Shown: positions 26,366 to 34,912 of the stretch, piece by piece
How positions within the stretch are numbered: the stretch's first letter is position 1
Layout: the number at the start of each line of letters is the position of its first letter
Notes under the pieces: model-generated
Seen by the model: only the letters and a program-made list of their open reading frames with translations
What the model was told of the DNA's origin: nothing
Database searches by the model: none
Program-made: the position numbers and the translations under genes
Origin: Jeotgalibacillus haloalkalitolerans
Lineage (GTDB): Bacteria > Bacillota > Bacilli > Bacillales > Jeotgalibacillaceae
DNA length: 64,000 bases
Assembly: GCF_034427455.1 (NCBI RefSeq)
Contig: NZ_JAXQNN010000001.1
Coordinates: 434,001-498,000, forward strand
Direction of reading: 5' to 3'

Positions 26366-27190
26366 ATGGGACGATTAAGTGGAAAGACTGCTATTATTAC
26401 TGGCGCAGCAACGGGAATAGGGGAAGCGACAGCGCATGTATTTGCTGAACAGGGTGCTGTAACGGTACTTGCTGATGTAAATAAGGAACAGCTTGATCAG
26501 GTGGTAAACGATATTACAGGAAATGGCGGACAGGCAGTTGCATATGAGGTGGATGTTTCGGATGAAAAAAGTGTCCAGTCATTTGCAGAAGCGATAAAAG
26601 AAAAATACAAAACAGTAGATGTACTTTTCAACAATGCGGGTGTGGATCAGCAGGGTGGTAAAGTGCACGAATATCCGATTGAGCTTTTTGACCGTATTAT
26701 TGCAGTAGACCTTCGCGGGACGTTTTTGATGAGTAAATTTATCATTCCGCTGATGTTGGATCACGGTGGTTCGATCATCAATAACGGTTCGATGTCAGGG
26801 CACGCTGCGGACCTGGACCGCTCAGGCTATAATGCTGCTAAAGGCGGTATTATTAACTTTACAAAAGCAGCAGCAATTGATTACGCACGCCACGGCATCC
26901 GTGTAAATTCCATTTCACCGGGCACAATCGAAACACCGCTGATTGATGAATTGGTCGGATCAAAACAGGAGGAAATGGGCGAAGCATTCCGTGAAGCGAA
27001 TAAGTGGATCACCCCGCTTGGAAGACTTGGCAAGCCGCGTGAAATGGCGACAGTCGCCCTGTTCCTCGCATCAGACGACAGCTCCTACGTAACAGGAGAA
27101 GACATTAAAGCAGACGGCGGAATCCTCGCTTACACATGGCCGGGTAAAATGCTGATCGAACAGGATGAGTGGAAGAAGGATACGGAGTAA
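26366..27190 (+). CDS. Short-chain dehydrogenase/reductase (SDR)
   Basis: A 274-residue classical SDR. Cofactor loop TGAATGIGEA (about residue 11), NNAGV (about 90), catalytic Ser in NGSMSG and YxxxK in YNAAKGG (about 155-159), then the SPGTIETPL loop. It is NAD(P)(H)-dependent with unknown substrate, often annotated as glucose 1-dehydrogenase or 3-oxoacyl-ACP reductase. Its ribosome-binding site lies within a 10-bp hairpin, so translation is likely controlled. Confidence 0.9.
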   Translation: MGRLSGKTAIITGAATGIGEATAHVFAEQGAVTVLADVNKEQLDQVVNDITGNGGQAVAYEVDVSDEKSVQSFAEAIKEKYKTVDVLFNNAGVDQQGGKVHEYPIELFDRIIAVDLRGTFLMSKFIIPLMLDHGGSIINNGSMSGHAADLDRSGYNAAKGGIINFTKAAAIDYARHGIRVNSISPGTIETPLIDELVGSKQEEMGEAFREANKWITPLGRLGKPREMATVALFLASDDSSYVTGEDIKADGGILAYTWPGKMLIEQDEWKKDTE

Positions 27191-27202
27191 AGAGATCGAG
27201 AT

Positions 27203-27257
27203 AAAAAACGCTATGGGACAGCTTCGTTTGTAAACGGAGCTGGTTATAGCGTTTTTT
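27203..27257. terminator. Bidirectional terminator, long stem
   Basis: AAAAAACGCTAT (27203-27214) pairs with ATAGCGTTTTTT (27246-27257), with a further inner stem AGCTTCGTTT/AAACGGAGCT carrying one wobble. Confidence 0.9.
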
Positions 27258-27260
27258 TAA

Positions 27261-27539
27261 TCAGCTGATGATGTTACTGTAACCCTCGTAAATCAGAAAG
27301 CCGCACAATATCCCGCTCACCAGAAAATAAAAATAGGCTAATTTGTTTCCAATGGTTTCATCTCTGTAATACTCTATTCCATTAGCAACTAATAAAAAGA
27401 TCATTAGGATTGTTAACCCTGCAGGTCCTACTAAATCTATGTCCGTAAACCATCTCAGCCCGACGCTAATCAGAACAAGAGCTGCAATTATGTAAGAAAA
27501 GACTCGGAAAACTTTCAAATACAAAGAATCACCTGCCAA
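27261..27539 (-). CDS. Small membrane protein, about 92 aa
   Basis: Three hydrophobic segments (VFSYIIAALVLISVGL, LTILMIFLLVANGI, YFYFLVSGILCGFLIY). The start is uncertain: TTG 27539 has no good ribosome-binding site, and TTG codons a few residues further in follow GGCAGGTGA. No function recognised. Confidence 0.6.
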   Translation of the reverse strand: MAGDSLYLKVFRVFSYIIAALVLISVGLRWFTDIDLVGPAGLTILMIFLLVANGIEYYRDETIGNKLAYFYFLVSGILCGFLIYEGYSNIIS

Positions 27540-27610
27540 TTTTTGCTTCTTATTATAGCATGGGCAATGCGGTTGAAAAAGGCATCACCTGCGTGCCCTT
27601 TTTGGAATAA

Positions 27611-27649
27611 TTCCCATTTTGATACACGTAACTCCGTACCGGCGTATCC
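27611..27649. repeat. Degenerate REP-like copy 2
   Basis: GATACACGTAACTCCGTACC and a GCGTATC arm resemble the doublet core with several changes. It lies just upstream of the photolyase-like gene. Confidence 0.5.
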
Positions 27650-27701
27650 CCCCGACTCATTCCCCGTCACAATGGGTATACCACTATCAGGAGGTGATTC
27701 C

Positions 27702-29204
27702 ATGGCAACACGCTGGATCTTTGGGAATCAATTGAGTCATGAGCTGCCGATTGTGAAAGAGGCAGACAAGGAGCTGGATGTGTTTTTAATGATTGAGGCG
27801 CAGTCACGGTCGACGTGGCAGCATTATCATAAGCAAAAGCTGGTACTGATTTTTTCTGCAATGCGGCATTTTGCTGCTGAGCTTGAGGATAAGGGGTTTC
27901 AGGTTGATTATAGGGAAGCGGATTCGTTTGAGGATGCGTGGAAGGGGCATGAGAAGGATTTTGAGCCTGAAAAGGTTTTTTATACGGTTCACACAGATTA
28001 CCGGATGACGCAGGCGATGAAAAAGTGGGAGAAGTCTTTGTCAGGAATTGACGTTGAGGTGCTGGATGCACGCCCGCTGTTTTTATTGACTGCTGAGGAA
28101 ATCAAAGGTGAATTGAAAGGGGATGGACCGTGGAAGATGGACCCATTTTACCGGAGGATGCGAAAGCGGCTGAATGTGCTGGTTGAGGGGGATGATCCTG
28201 TCGGCGGTAAATGGTCGTTTGATCAGGATAATCGTAAGGCTGCGAAGAGTAATACTGCATTTACAAAAGCGCGTTCATTCAGACCTGATCAAATCACTAA
28301 AGATGTGATGGAGAAGGTTGAAAAGCAGTTTGGAGATAATCCGGGTGAACTGAAGCCGTTCAGGTGGGCTGTTACAAGGAAAGAAGCATTGCAGGCGCTG
28401 AATCAGTTTATTAAAGAGCGGCTTGAAACGTTTGGAACCTATCAGGATGCGATGCTTGAAGGTGACGACTTCATGTCACATTCGCTCCTTTCTTCTTCTA
28501 TTAATATCGGACTGCTGACCCCGATGGAAGTAGTCCGTAAAGCTGAACAGGCCTATCTGGATGGAGAAGTGCCGATTAATTCAGCTGAAGGATTTATCCG
28601 GCAGATCATCGGGTGGCGTGAGTTTATAAGAGGAATTTATCTGAAGAAAATGCCCAAATACCGTGATGTAAATGAATTCAGCCATCAGCGCGATCTGCCG
28701 TCTTTTTTCTGGGATGCAGAGACTGATATGAACTGTATGCATGAATCAATCCGGCCGGTTGTGGAACATGGTTACAACCATCATATTCAGCGGCTCATGG
28801 TCATCGGTAACTATGCAACCCTGTTCGGACTCTCACCGCAGCAGACCTCCGACTGGTTCAACGAAATGTACATTGACGCACACGACTGGGTCGTACTCCC
28901 GAACGTACTCGGCATGGCACTCTACGCAGACGGCGGAGTCCTATCAACCAAGCCCTACGTTGCCTCAGGTAAATACATCAATAAAATGAGCAACTACTGC
29001 GGTTCATGCAAATATAACGTCAATCATCAGACAGAAGAAGATGCCTGCCCATTCAATTCGCTCTACTGGCACTTTTTAGACCGCCATGCTGATAAGCTCA
29101 GCAATAACCACCGGATGGGGCTTGTCTATAAGCAGTGGCAAAAGCGTGATGCTGAGGTGAAGCAGGCCATTCTGGAAAAGGGAGAACGTCTGCTTAAGGA
29201 ATAA
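27702..29204 (+). CDS. Photolyase-related FeS protein (prokaryotic 6-4 photolyase/CryB family)
   Basis: A 500-residue protein. The N-terminus MATRWIFGNQLSHELP and C-terminal NYCGSCKYNV...DACPFNSLYW with clustered cysteines match the FeS-BCP class of the cryptochrome/photolyase family (deoxyribodipyrimidine photolyase-related, COG3046), in which cysteines bind a 4Fe-4S cluster and the C-terminal helical domain holds FAD. CAGGAGGTG upstream decides the start at 27702. The probable role is light-driven repair of 6-4 photoproducts. Confidence 0.88.
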   Translation: MATRWIFGNQLSHELPIVKEADKELDVFLMIEAQSRSTWQHYHKQKLVLIFSAMRHFAAELEDKGFQVDYREADSFEDAWKGHEKDFEPEKVFYTVHTDYRMTQAMKKWEKSLSGIDVEVLDARPLFLLTAEEIKGELKGDGPWKMDPFYRRMRKRLNVLVEGDDPVGGKWSFDQDNRKAAKSNTAFTKARSFRPDQITKDVMEKVEKQFGDNPGELKPFRWAVTRKEALQALNQFIKERLETFGTYQDAMLEGDDFMSHSLLSSSINIGLLTPMEVVRKAEQAYLDGEVPINSAEGFIRQIIGWREFIRGIYLKKMPKYRDVNEFSHQRDLPSFFWDAETDMNCMHESIRPVVEHGYNHHIQRLMVIGNYATLFGLSPQQTSDWFNEMYIDAHDWVVLPNVLGMALYADGGVLSTKPYVASGKYINKMSNYCGSCKYNVNHQTEEDACPFNSLYWHFLDRHADKLSNNHRMGLVYKQWQKRDAEVKQAILEKGERLLKE

Positions 29205-29214
29205 GCGGCGCTCA

Positions 29215-29340
29215 GGGGACGGGTTTGAGTGGCTCATTTGTATTATCTTGCTAAAATGGCGCACAGGACTCCGTCCCCGGTGTGCCATTTTTGTAATGAT
29301 TTCCATAATGATACAGCAACCTCCGTCCCCGTGTATCACC
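29215..29340. repeat. REP composite 3 (two stem types)
   Basis: AAATGGCGCAC...GTGTGCCATTT arms enclose ACTCCGTCCCC at 29253-29291; then a GATACAGCAACCTCCGTCCCC copy with a GTATCAC arm at 29310-29338. A partial GGGGACGG lies at 29216. Confidence 0.85.
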
Positions 29341-30050
29341 TAAGGCCGGGAAGCACGCAGCGTAAACTTATATTCATCACTTCTGAAATGATTCTCACTA
29401 TACTCAAACACCGTCCCATCCAACAAAATACTGTACGACTGGATCTTCAGGATCGGCTGTCCCGAATTGACCTGCAGGGCTTCCGCAATAGCAGGGTCAG
29501 GCAGGATAGGGATGACTTCCTGGAAGCTTTCTTTGATTTTAGTTCCGACTTCTTTTTCGATGTAGTCGTATTTTGAGCCGGTCATGATCTGGTAGGACAG
29601 GTTTGGAAATAGTCTGACCGGCAAATAGGTGTCTTCCACTACATAAGGCATATCATCGACGAGGCGCTGCCGGCGGATATAAAAGACGGTTTCGTTTTCT
29701 CCGAGTCTCAGCATTCTTCTGATATGGTCATCCGGCTGGATCATTTCAAATTTCATGATTTGGTTGACCGGCTCTTTATTTAACCTTCTCATTTCCTCAG
29801 TAAAGCTCACCAGTTCAAAGATATTGTGTTCGATTTTCTGTTCTTTTACATAGGTTCCGCTGCCCTGTACTTTTTCCAGCAGGCCCTCTTCTACAAGCTG
29901 TTTAATTGCCTGTCTGATTGTGACGCGGGATGCCCCGTATGTGGTTGAAAGGTGGTGTTCAGTCGGAATTGTTTCGCCTTCCTGCCACTTGCCGGACTGA
30001 ATTTCCTCTTTGATTTGCTGTGCAATTTTTTTATATAAAGGTGCAGCCAT
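29340..30050 (-). CDS. GntR-family (HutC subfamily) transcriptional regulator
   Basis: A 236-residue regulator: N-terminal winged helix (LYKKIAQQIKEEIQSGKW, TYGASRVTIRQAIKQL) and a C-terminal UTRA ligand-binding domain (from about residue 85). The ATG at 30050 has AGGAGG 7 nt upstream. It is divergent from the GH4/PTS operon and separated by a region with two palindromic GATACAAA operators. It probably represses both in the absence of phosphorylated alpha-glucoside, as TreR/NagR-type relatives do. Confidence 0.9.
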   Translation of the reverse strand: MAAPLYKKIAQQIKEEIQSGKWQEGETIPTEHHLSTTYGASRVTIRQAIKQLVEEGLLEKVQGSGTYVKEQKIEHNIFELVSFTEEMRRLNKEPVNQIMKFEMIQPDDHIRRMLRLGENETVFYIRRQRLVDDMPYVVEDTYLPVRLFPNLSYQIMTGSKYDYIEKEVGTKIKESFQEVIPILPDPAIAEALQVNSGQPILKIQSYSILLDGTVFEYSENHFRSDEYKFTLRASRP

Positions 30051-30100
30051 CATCACGCCTCCTAGCAATACTGTTTATCACATTATAACGAAATTGACAC

Positions 30101-30118
30101 ATTTTATCGATACAAAAT
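30101..30118. promoter_or_regulatory. Candidate GntR operator O2
   Basis: ATTTTATCGATACAAAAT is an imperfect palindrome with a GATACAAA half-site, matching the stronger operator at 30146-30174. Confidence 0.6.
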
Positions 30119-30119
30119 G

Positions 30120-30148
30120 TTGACGCTTCCATAGATATGTATTATATT
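30120..30148 (+). promoter_or_regulatory. Promoter of the alpha-glucoside operon
   Basis: TTGACG (30120-30125), 17-bp spacer, TATATT (30143-30148). The operator O1 overlaps the -10 box. Confidence 0.7.
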
Positions 30149-30174
30149 TGTATCAAATTAATATTGATACAAAT
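30146..30174. promoter_or_regulatory. Candidate GntR operator O1
   Basis: ATTTGTATCAA (30146-30156) is perfectly inverted as TTGATACAAAT (30164-30174) with a 7-bp spacer. Confidence 0.75.
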
Positions 30175-30200
30175 TAGATACCTATTGGAGGCGAAAGAAT

Positions 30201-31553
30201 ATGAAGAAGCAAAACCTGGTTGTAGTTGGTGGCGGAAGTACGTACACCATCGGAATGATCATGAGCCTTGTAGCTGAAAAAGAACAATTCCCTTTAAAAT
30301 CCATTACCTTTTATGATACGAATGCTGAGCGTCAGGAAAAGATCGCAAAGGCAACAGACATTATTTTACGCGAGAAATATCCGGAGCTTGAGCGCTTCAG
30401 TTATACAACGGATAAAGAAGAGGCGCTGACAGGAGCGGATTTTGTATTTGTACAGATCAGAACAGGCGGTCTTGCGATGCGTGAAAAGGATGAGCAGATC
30501 CCGCTTCGCCATGGTGCAGTCGGTCAGGAAACATGTGGACCGGGCGGAATGGCATACGGTTTGAGATCAATCGGAGACATGATTGAACTGGTGAATGATA
30601 TCCGCGAGTATGCACCGGAAGCCTGGATTTTAAACTATACAAATCCTGCTGCGATTGTAGCAGAAGCATTGAGAAGAGAGTTCCCTGAGGATAAGAAGCT
30701 GCTTAACATCTGTGATATGCCGGCAGCGATTATGGTGAGCTACGCGGGCATTCTCGGTAAGGATGTATTTGATCTTGTACCTGAATACTTCGGTCTGAAT
30801 CACTTTGGCTGGTTTACAAGTATTCTTGATAAGGATGGAAATGATCACACTGAAACGATTAAGCGTGCAATCACAGAAGACGGATTCATGCCTGAAGATG
30901 CAGAGATCGCCAATGATCCTTCATGGATTAAGACCTTCAAGCAGGTTGAAAAGATGCTGAATGATTTCCCTGAATACCTTCCGAATACGTACCTTCAGTA
31001 TTATCTGTATCCATCAGATATGGTTGAAAAAGAGGACGCTGAAAATACGCGTGCCCGCCAGGTGATCAACGGCCGCGAAAAGCGCGTTCATGCACTTGCT
31101 GACCAGATTATTGCAGATGACACGACTGAAAACGCTGAGCTTGAAGTGGATATTCACGGGCGTTATATGATCCGCGTTGCTGCTTCAATGGCTTATAATA
31201 ACGGCGATATTTTTATCGTAATGGTTGAAAACAACGGTACGATTCCGAATCTGCCGGATGATGCAATGGTAGAAGTCCCTGCCATGATGACCAGCCGTGG
31301 ACCAAAACCTTTTGCTGTAGGACATATCGATACGTTCTATAAAGGGCTTATTGAAGGACAGCTGGCATATGAAAAGCTGGTTGTTGACGCTTATTTTGAA
31401 AACAGCTACGAAAAAGCACTTCAGGCACTCACACTGAACCGTACAGTTGTGGATGCACCGCGTGCCCGCAAAATTCTGGACGATATGATTGATGCAAATA
31501 AAGACTTCTGGCCTGAGTTGCACCGCAGTAAACAGCTTGTCACGAATGCCTAA
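30201..31553 (+). CDS. glvA: 6-phospho-alpha-glucosidase (GH4, GlvA/MalA type)
   Basis: A 450-residue GH4 enzyme. The NAD+-binding motif VVGGGSTYT is at residues 8-16. CDMP at 171-174 and GLNHFGW around 200 mark the metal site; the CDMP form is characteristic of alpha-specific GH4 members, whereas beta-enzymes usually have CN.P. It hydrolyses maltose-6'-phosphate or related phosphorylated alpha-glucosides using NAD+ and Mn2+. GGAGG precedes the ATG. The EIICB gene follows. Confidence 0.9.
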   Translation: MKKQNLVVVGGGSTYTIGMIMSLVAEKEQFPLKSITFYDTNAERQEKIAKATDIILREKYPELERFSYTTDKEEALTGADFVFVQIRTGGLAMREKDEQIPLRHGAVGQETCGPGGMAYGLRSIGDMIELVNDIREYAPEAWILNYTNPAAIVAEALRREFPEDKKLLNICDMPAAIMVSYAGILGKDVFDLVPEYFGLNHFGWFTSILDKDGNDHTETIKRAITEDGFMPEDAEIANDPSWIKTFKQVEKMLNDFPEYLPNTYLQYYLYPSDMVEKEDAENTRARQVINGREKRVHALADQIIADDTTENAELEVDIHGRYMIRVAASMAYNNGDIFIVMVENNGTIPNLPDDAMVEVPAMMTSRGPKPFAVGHIDTFYKGLIEGQLAYEKLVVDAYFENSYEKALQALTLNRTVVDAPRARKILDDMIDANKDFWPELHRSKQLVTNA

Positions 31554-31559
31554 TTTAAT

Positions 31560-31583
31560 GCCCGGGGAAACATCCCGGGCTTT
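31560..31583 (+). terminator. Weak hairpin between glvA and the EIICB gene
   Basis: GCCCGGG (31560-31566) pairs with CCCGGGC (31574-31580), then TTT. It may attenuate or protect the upstream transcript. Confidence 0.5.
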
Positions 31584-31625
31584 CACTGGAAAAATAAGAA
31601 AGCGGTTACGTAAGGAGGAACAACT

Positions 31626-33170
31626 GTGAGTAATGTATTCGGAAGCCTGCAGAAGTTTGGGAAATCATTAATGGTACCTGTCGCGCTTTTACCGGCAGCG
31701 GGAATTCTGCTCGGTCTTGGTGCTGCATTAACAGGTCCGCTCGCGGACTCGTTAACATTTTTGCAAAACGATGCTGTCCAGACAGTCGGAGAGGGGATGT
31801 CTGCTGTCGGAATCAGTATCTTCAATAACCTTGCTGTCATCTTTGCAATTGGCGTTGCGATTGGATTAACAGGCGGCTCAGGGATTGCCGCACTCGCTGC
31901 ATTGCTGGGTTATGTCATTATGAATCAGACCATCTCATTTGCGCTCGGCATTACACCTGAAATGGTTGAACAAAGCGGGGAGTACGGCATGGCAGTCGGA
32001 ATTCCAACGCTTGAGACCGGCGTACTCGGCGGGATTGTCGTCGGACTGCTTGCCGTCTGGGTCTACAGAAAGTTCCATGAATTCAACCCGCCTGAAGTAC
32101 TCGGATTCTTCGCGGGAGACCGCTCAGTCGGAATTGTCATGGTGTTCGCTTCAATTGTACTGGCATTTCTCATGATGCTGATCTGGCCGCCAATCCAGGG
32201 CGGGATCAACGCCGTGGCAAACGTCATCGCAAATGGCGTTACAAATCCTTTATACATCGGGCTTTACGGCTTTCTTGAGAGAGCTCTTATTCCAACAGGT
32301 CTTCACCACATCTGGTACGCACCGTTTCTATGGACGTCACTTGGTGGAACAGCTGAAGTGGCAGGAAGCACGGTCTCTGGTGACCAGTATATCTTCCTTG
32401 CACAGATTGCAGCCGGCGTTGAAGTAACGGCTGGACGTTTCATGGCAGGGAAATTCCCGATTATCATGTTCGGACTCCTGGGAGCAGCACTCGCCATGTA
32501 CCGCCGCGCTGATAAAAAGAATCAGCCGGTCGTAAAAGGGATGCTGATCGCAGCAGCCGGAACAGCATTTTTAACAGGAATCACTGAACCGATTGAGTTC
32601 ACTTTCCTATTTGTCGCACCGCTGCTATTCCTTTTCCACGCAGTGTTAGCCGGCGTATCATTCGCAGTCATGTATATGCTTGATGTCCACCTCGGATGGG
32701 CAGGCGGCTCGGGTCTGATTGACTTCATACTCGTCAATGCACTGCCGGGCACTGAAAACTGGTGGGTCAATCTGGTCGCAGGGGCAGTATTCTTTGTGAT
32801 CTACTACTTCTCATTCTCATTTGCCATTAAAAAGTGGGACCTCGCTACACCAGGCCGCGGTGGTCAGGAAAACAAGCTTTACACGCGAAAAGACTTTAAT
32901 GAGAAGAAAAAAGGCGGCAAGTCAAATCAATCAAAAGAAACCGCTGTTGCCATCATGGCAGCACTTGGCGGAGAAGAAAATCTGAAGCATGTTGATGCCT
33001 GCTTCACACGCCTTCGCGTCGAAGTAAAAGAAATAGATGCCATTGACGAAGACGAATTGAAAGCACTCGGCGCAGCCGGTGTCGTCAAAGTCGGAAAGAA
33101 TATCCAGGCCATCTTCGGCGGACGGTCGGATCTTTATAAAAATGAAATCAATCGTTTGCTGAGTTCTTGA
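31626..33170 (+). CDS. PTS alpha-glucoside/maltose transporter EIICB
   Basis: A 514-residue PTS permease of the glucose family. The EIIC membrane domain spans roughly residues 1-400 (start SLQKFGKSLMVPVALLPAAGILLGLG), and a C-terminal EIIB domain carries the phospho-cysteine in DACFTRLRV (about Cys459). No EIIA domain is fused, so a separate EIIA(Glc) must donate phosphate. GTG start after AAGGAGG. With glvA it imports and cleaves alpha-glucosides such as maltose. Confidence 0.9.
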   Translation: MSNVFGSLQKFGKSLMVPVALLPAAGILLGLGAALTGPLADSLTFLQNDAVQTVGEGMSAVGISIFNNLAVIFAIGVAIGLTGGSGIAALAALLGYVIMNQTISFALGITPEMVEQSGEYGMAVGIPTLETGVLGGIVVGLLAVWVYRKFHEFNPPEVLGFFAGDRSVGIVMVFASIVLAFLMMLIWPPIQGGINAVANVIANGVTNPLYIGLYGFLERALIPTGLHHIWYAPFLWTSLGGTAEVAGSTVSGDQYIFLAQIAAGVEVTAGRFMAGKFPIIMFGLLGAALAMYRRADKKNQPVVKGMLIAAAGTAFLTGITEPIEFTFLFVAPLLFLFHAVLAGVSFAVMYMLDVHLGWAGGSGLIDFILVNALPGTENWWVNLVAGAVFFVIYYFSFSFAIKKWDLATPGRGGQENKLYTRKDFNEKKKGGKSNQSKETAVAIMAALGGEENLKHVDACFTRLRVEVKEIDAIDEDELKALGAAGVVKVGKNIQAIFGGRSDLYKNEINRLLSS

Positions 33171-33176
33171 TTCAGG

Positions 33177-33206
33177 AACGCCACTCTTTTTGGGAGTGGC
33201 GTTTTT
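33177..33206 (+). terminator. Terminator of the alpha-glucoside operon
   Basis: AACGCCACTC (33177-33186) pairs with GAGTGGCGTT (33194-33203), then TTT. Confidence 0.9.
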
Positions 33207-33222
33207 GTATTTATTACCATAT

Positions 33223-33253
33223 TGATACACTAACCTCCGTCCCGCTGTATCAC
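33223..33253. repeat. REP single copy 4
   Basis: TGATACACTAACCTCCGTCC with a GCTGTATCA arm: one half of the doublet type found elsewhere at 25-41 kb. Confidence 0.75.
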
Positions 33254-33261
33254 TTACAAAA

Positions 33262-33292
33262 CCACAAAAAACGCCGGGCATCATCACCCGGC
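33262..33292 (-). terminator. Terminator of the zinc lipoprotein gene
   Basis: On the minus strand GCCGGG pairs with CCCGGC, followed by GTTTTTTG. Confidence 0.85.
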
Positions 33293-33325
33293 ATTTCTGC
33301 ATCTATATTTATTTTAGGGGGAACA

Positions 33326-34660
33326 TTAATGATCGTGCGCGGTACCTTTTTTAATTGCAATGACTGAGGTTGGTGCTGCATCAAAAGTTTGAATGACTTC
33401 TGTTTCTCCGTGTACAGGGTCAACCTGATTAAGTGTCATTGTTGCAGGATCTGTTATATAGACAATTCCTTCAACGAGAGCAAGTGCAGGACCTGGTTTT
33501 CCATGACCGTGACCTTCTGAAGGTGCAATCGGGTCGATTACTGCAGTTTCTGATTCAATTTCTCCTGTAGATAAATGAATCATAAATAGTGAACCGTTTT
33601 TCCCTATTACATAAGCGTGCTCTTCATCCATTGCCATGCTGCCAACATACTCGGTTCCAAGGTCTATGGTTTCGATTGTACGCTCCTTTAAATCAATCAG
33701 AGAGACGTGGGTATTTAAATTGGCATCTTTTTCGCTGCTGTAATTGCCGATCATATAATCTGAGGATGAGAGTCCTTTCAGAGAACCGACACGTGCGCCT
33801 TCATCAGGAAGTGCGAGTTCTGTTATGTCATTTTCAGCAGGATGATATAAGAGAACTTGTCCCTCACAGCCAAAAGCAACTGTTTCCGTTTCATCGGATC
33901 CGCCGGAAGCCTCTCCGTGAAGACCCGGACAGTTTGAGAAGGTACTTTCTTTTTCACCTTCAGTAGTGTAAATGGCAATCCCTTCAGGAAGTGGCTGCGG
34001 GTTTTCTTCAGGTGTGTAAGAAACGATATTACGTCCATCTGAAAGTGGGACTGCTACTCCGTGATGAGGTACAGTCTGAATGGTTGCGACTGGTACCGGG
34101 GCTTCCTCAGTCGTTAATGCTGTATCTTCATAAACGTTAATTTCGCCACTTCCGTCATCAAAGATAGCAGTACGGCCAGCGTGATTGACAAAGTGGGTGG
34201 GCTGGTCACCTTTTAGTTCGTATGATGAAAGCACAGGGTTTTCTATGTAATCATGCGCATGGTCCCCGTGAGCCTCTGACCATACACCGGAATCCAGCAG
34301 TTTTACAACGCCATTCTCACGGTCATTTACAAAAATATGTCGCTGATCCGGTGACAGGCTAAGAGCGGAAACGCTCAGGTCGAGAGTTTCAACAACTTCC
34401 TCGTGATCACTGTCCAAAATCCAGATGCCATTTTCATGTCCTACTGCTATACGTGCAGTGGTTTCATTGCCATGCGCATGCTCTTCATGGTCATCTTCAT
34501 CATGAAGGTCGTGATCCTCCACCTCATGATCATTCTTCTCAGCTACAGTTTCATTGCTGTCAGTACTGTTTGTCTCCTGAGAGGTGTCAGCAGTATTACA
34601 TGCAGCCAGTAAAAGAACGCCCAGCATAAGTGTCCAGATAAACAATGTGTATTTTGTCAA
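33326..34660 (-). CDS. Zur-regulated lipoprotein, AztD-like zinc metallochaperone
   Basis: A 444-residue lipoprotein: signal peptide with lipobox LLAAC, then a long His/Asp-rich linker (DHEVEDHDLHDEDDHEEHAHG) and about 370 residues of beta-propeller-like repeats (GIWILDSDHEEVVETL, HIFVNDRENG, LVEGIVYITDP). This combination resembles AztD zinc chaperones that pass zinc to ABC-type binding proteins. A near-consensus Zur box lies upstream, which independently supports a zinc role. TTG start. No zinc ABC transporter is in the window. Confidence 0.72.
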   Translation of the reverse strand: MTKYTLFIWTLMLGVLLLAACNTADTSQETNSTDSNETVAEKNDHEVEDHDLHDEDDHEEHAHGNETTARIAVGHENGIWILDSDHEEVVETLDLSVSALSLSPDQRHIFVNDRENGVVKLLDSGVWSEAHGDHAHDYIENPVLSSYELKGDQPTHFVNHAGRTAIFDDGSGEINVYEDTALTTEEAPVPVATIQTVPHHGVAVPLSDGRNIVSYTPEENPQPLPEGIAIYTTEGEKESTFSNCPGLHGEASGGSDETETVAFGCEGQVLLYHPAENDITELALPDEGARVGSLKGLSSSDYMIGNYSSEKDANLNTHVSLIDLKERTIETIDLGTEYVGSMAMDEEHAYVIGKNGSLFMIHLSTGEIESETAVIDPIAPSEGHGHGKPGPALALVEGIVYITDPATMTLNQVDPVHGETEVIQTFDAAPTSVIAIKKGTAHDH

Positions 34661-34681
34661 AAACTCCAGCTCCTTTTATGT

Positions 34682-34702
34682 AAATAGTAATCATTACGTT
34701 TT
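34682..34702. promoter_or_regulatory. Zur box
   Basis: AAATAGTAATCATTACGTTTT differs in only a few positions from the Bacillus consensus AAATCGTAATNATTACGATTT. It lies 22 bp upstream of the zinc lipoprotein gene and could also affect the divergent gene. Confidence 0.8.
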
Positions 34703-34912
34703 ACATAGTATCTTTTCTTTAAATGTTATGCAAGAGAAAGATTAAAAATACTGCACTTATTTTCAGTCCTATTTCACTCTGACTTCACACGTCACTGCTA
34801 CAATTTTCAAATGAGTCATGAAAAAGTGATCCATTTAAAAAAATTCTGCGTTAGTTAAGTAACAGGATTGTGAAATGAACGGGGTACGTGTGCCCGGGAA
34901 GGAGTGGTGAGG

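Noticed and set aside
27667-28071. Minus-strand 134-codon frame rich in Pro, Gln and Ser
   Set aside because: It lies opposite the photolyase-related gene, whose start, motifs and length are convincing.
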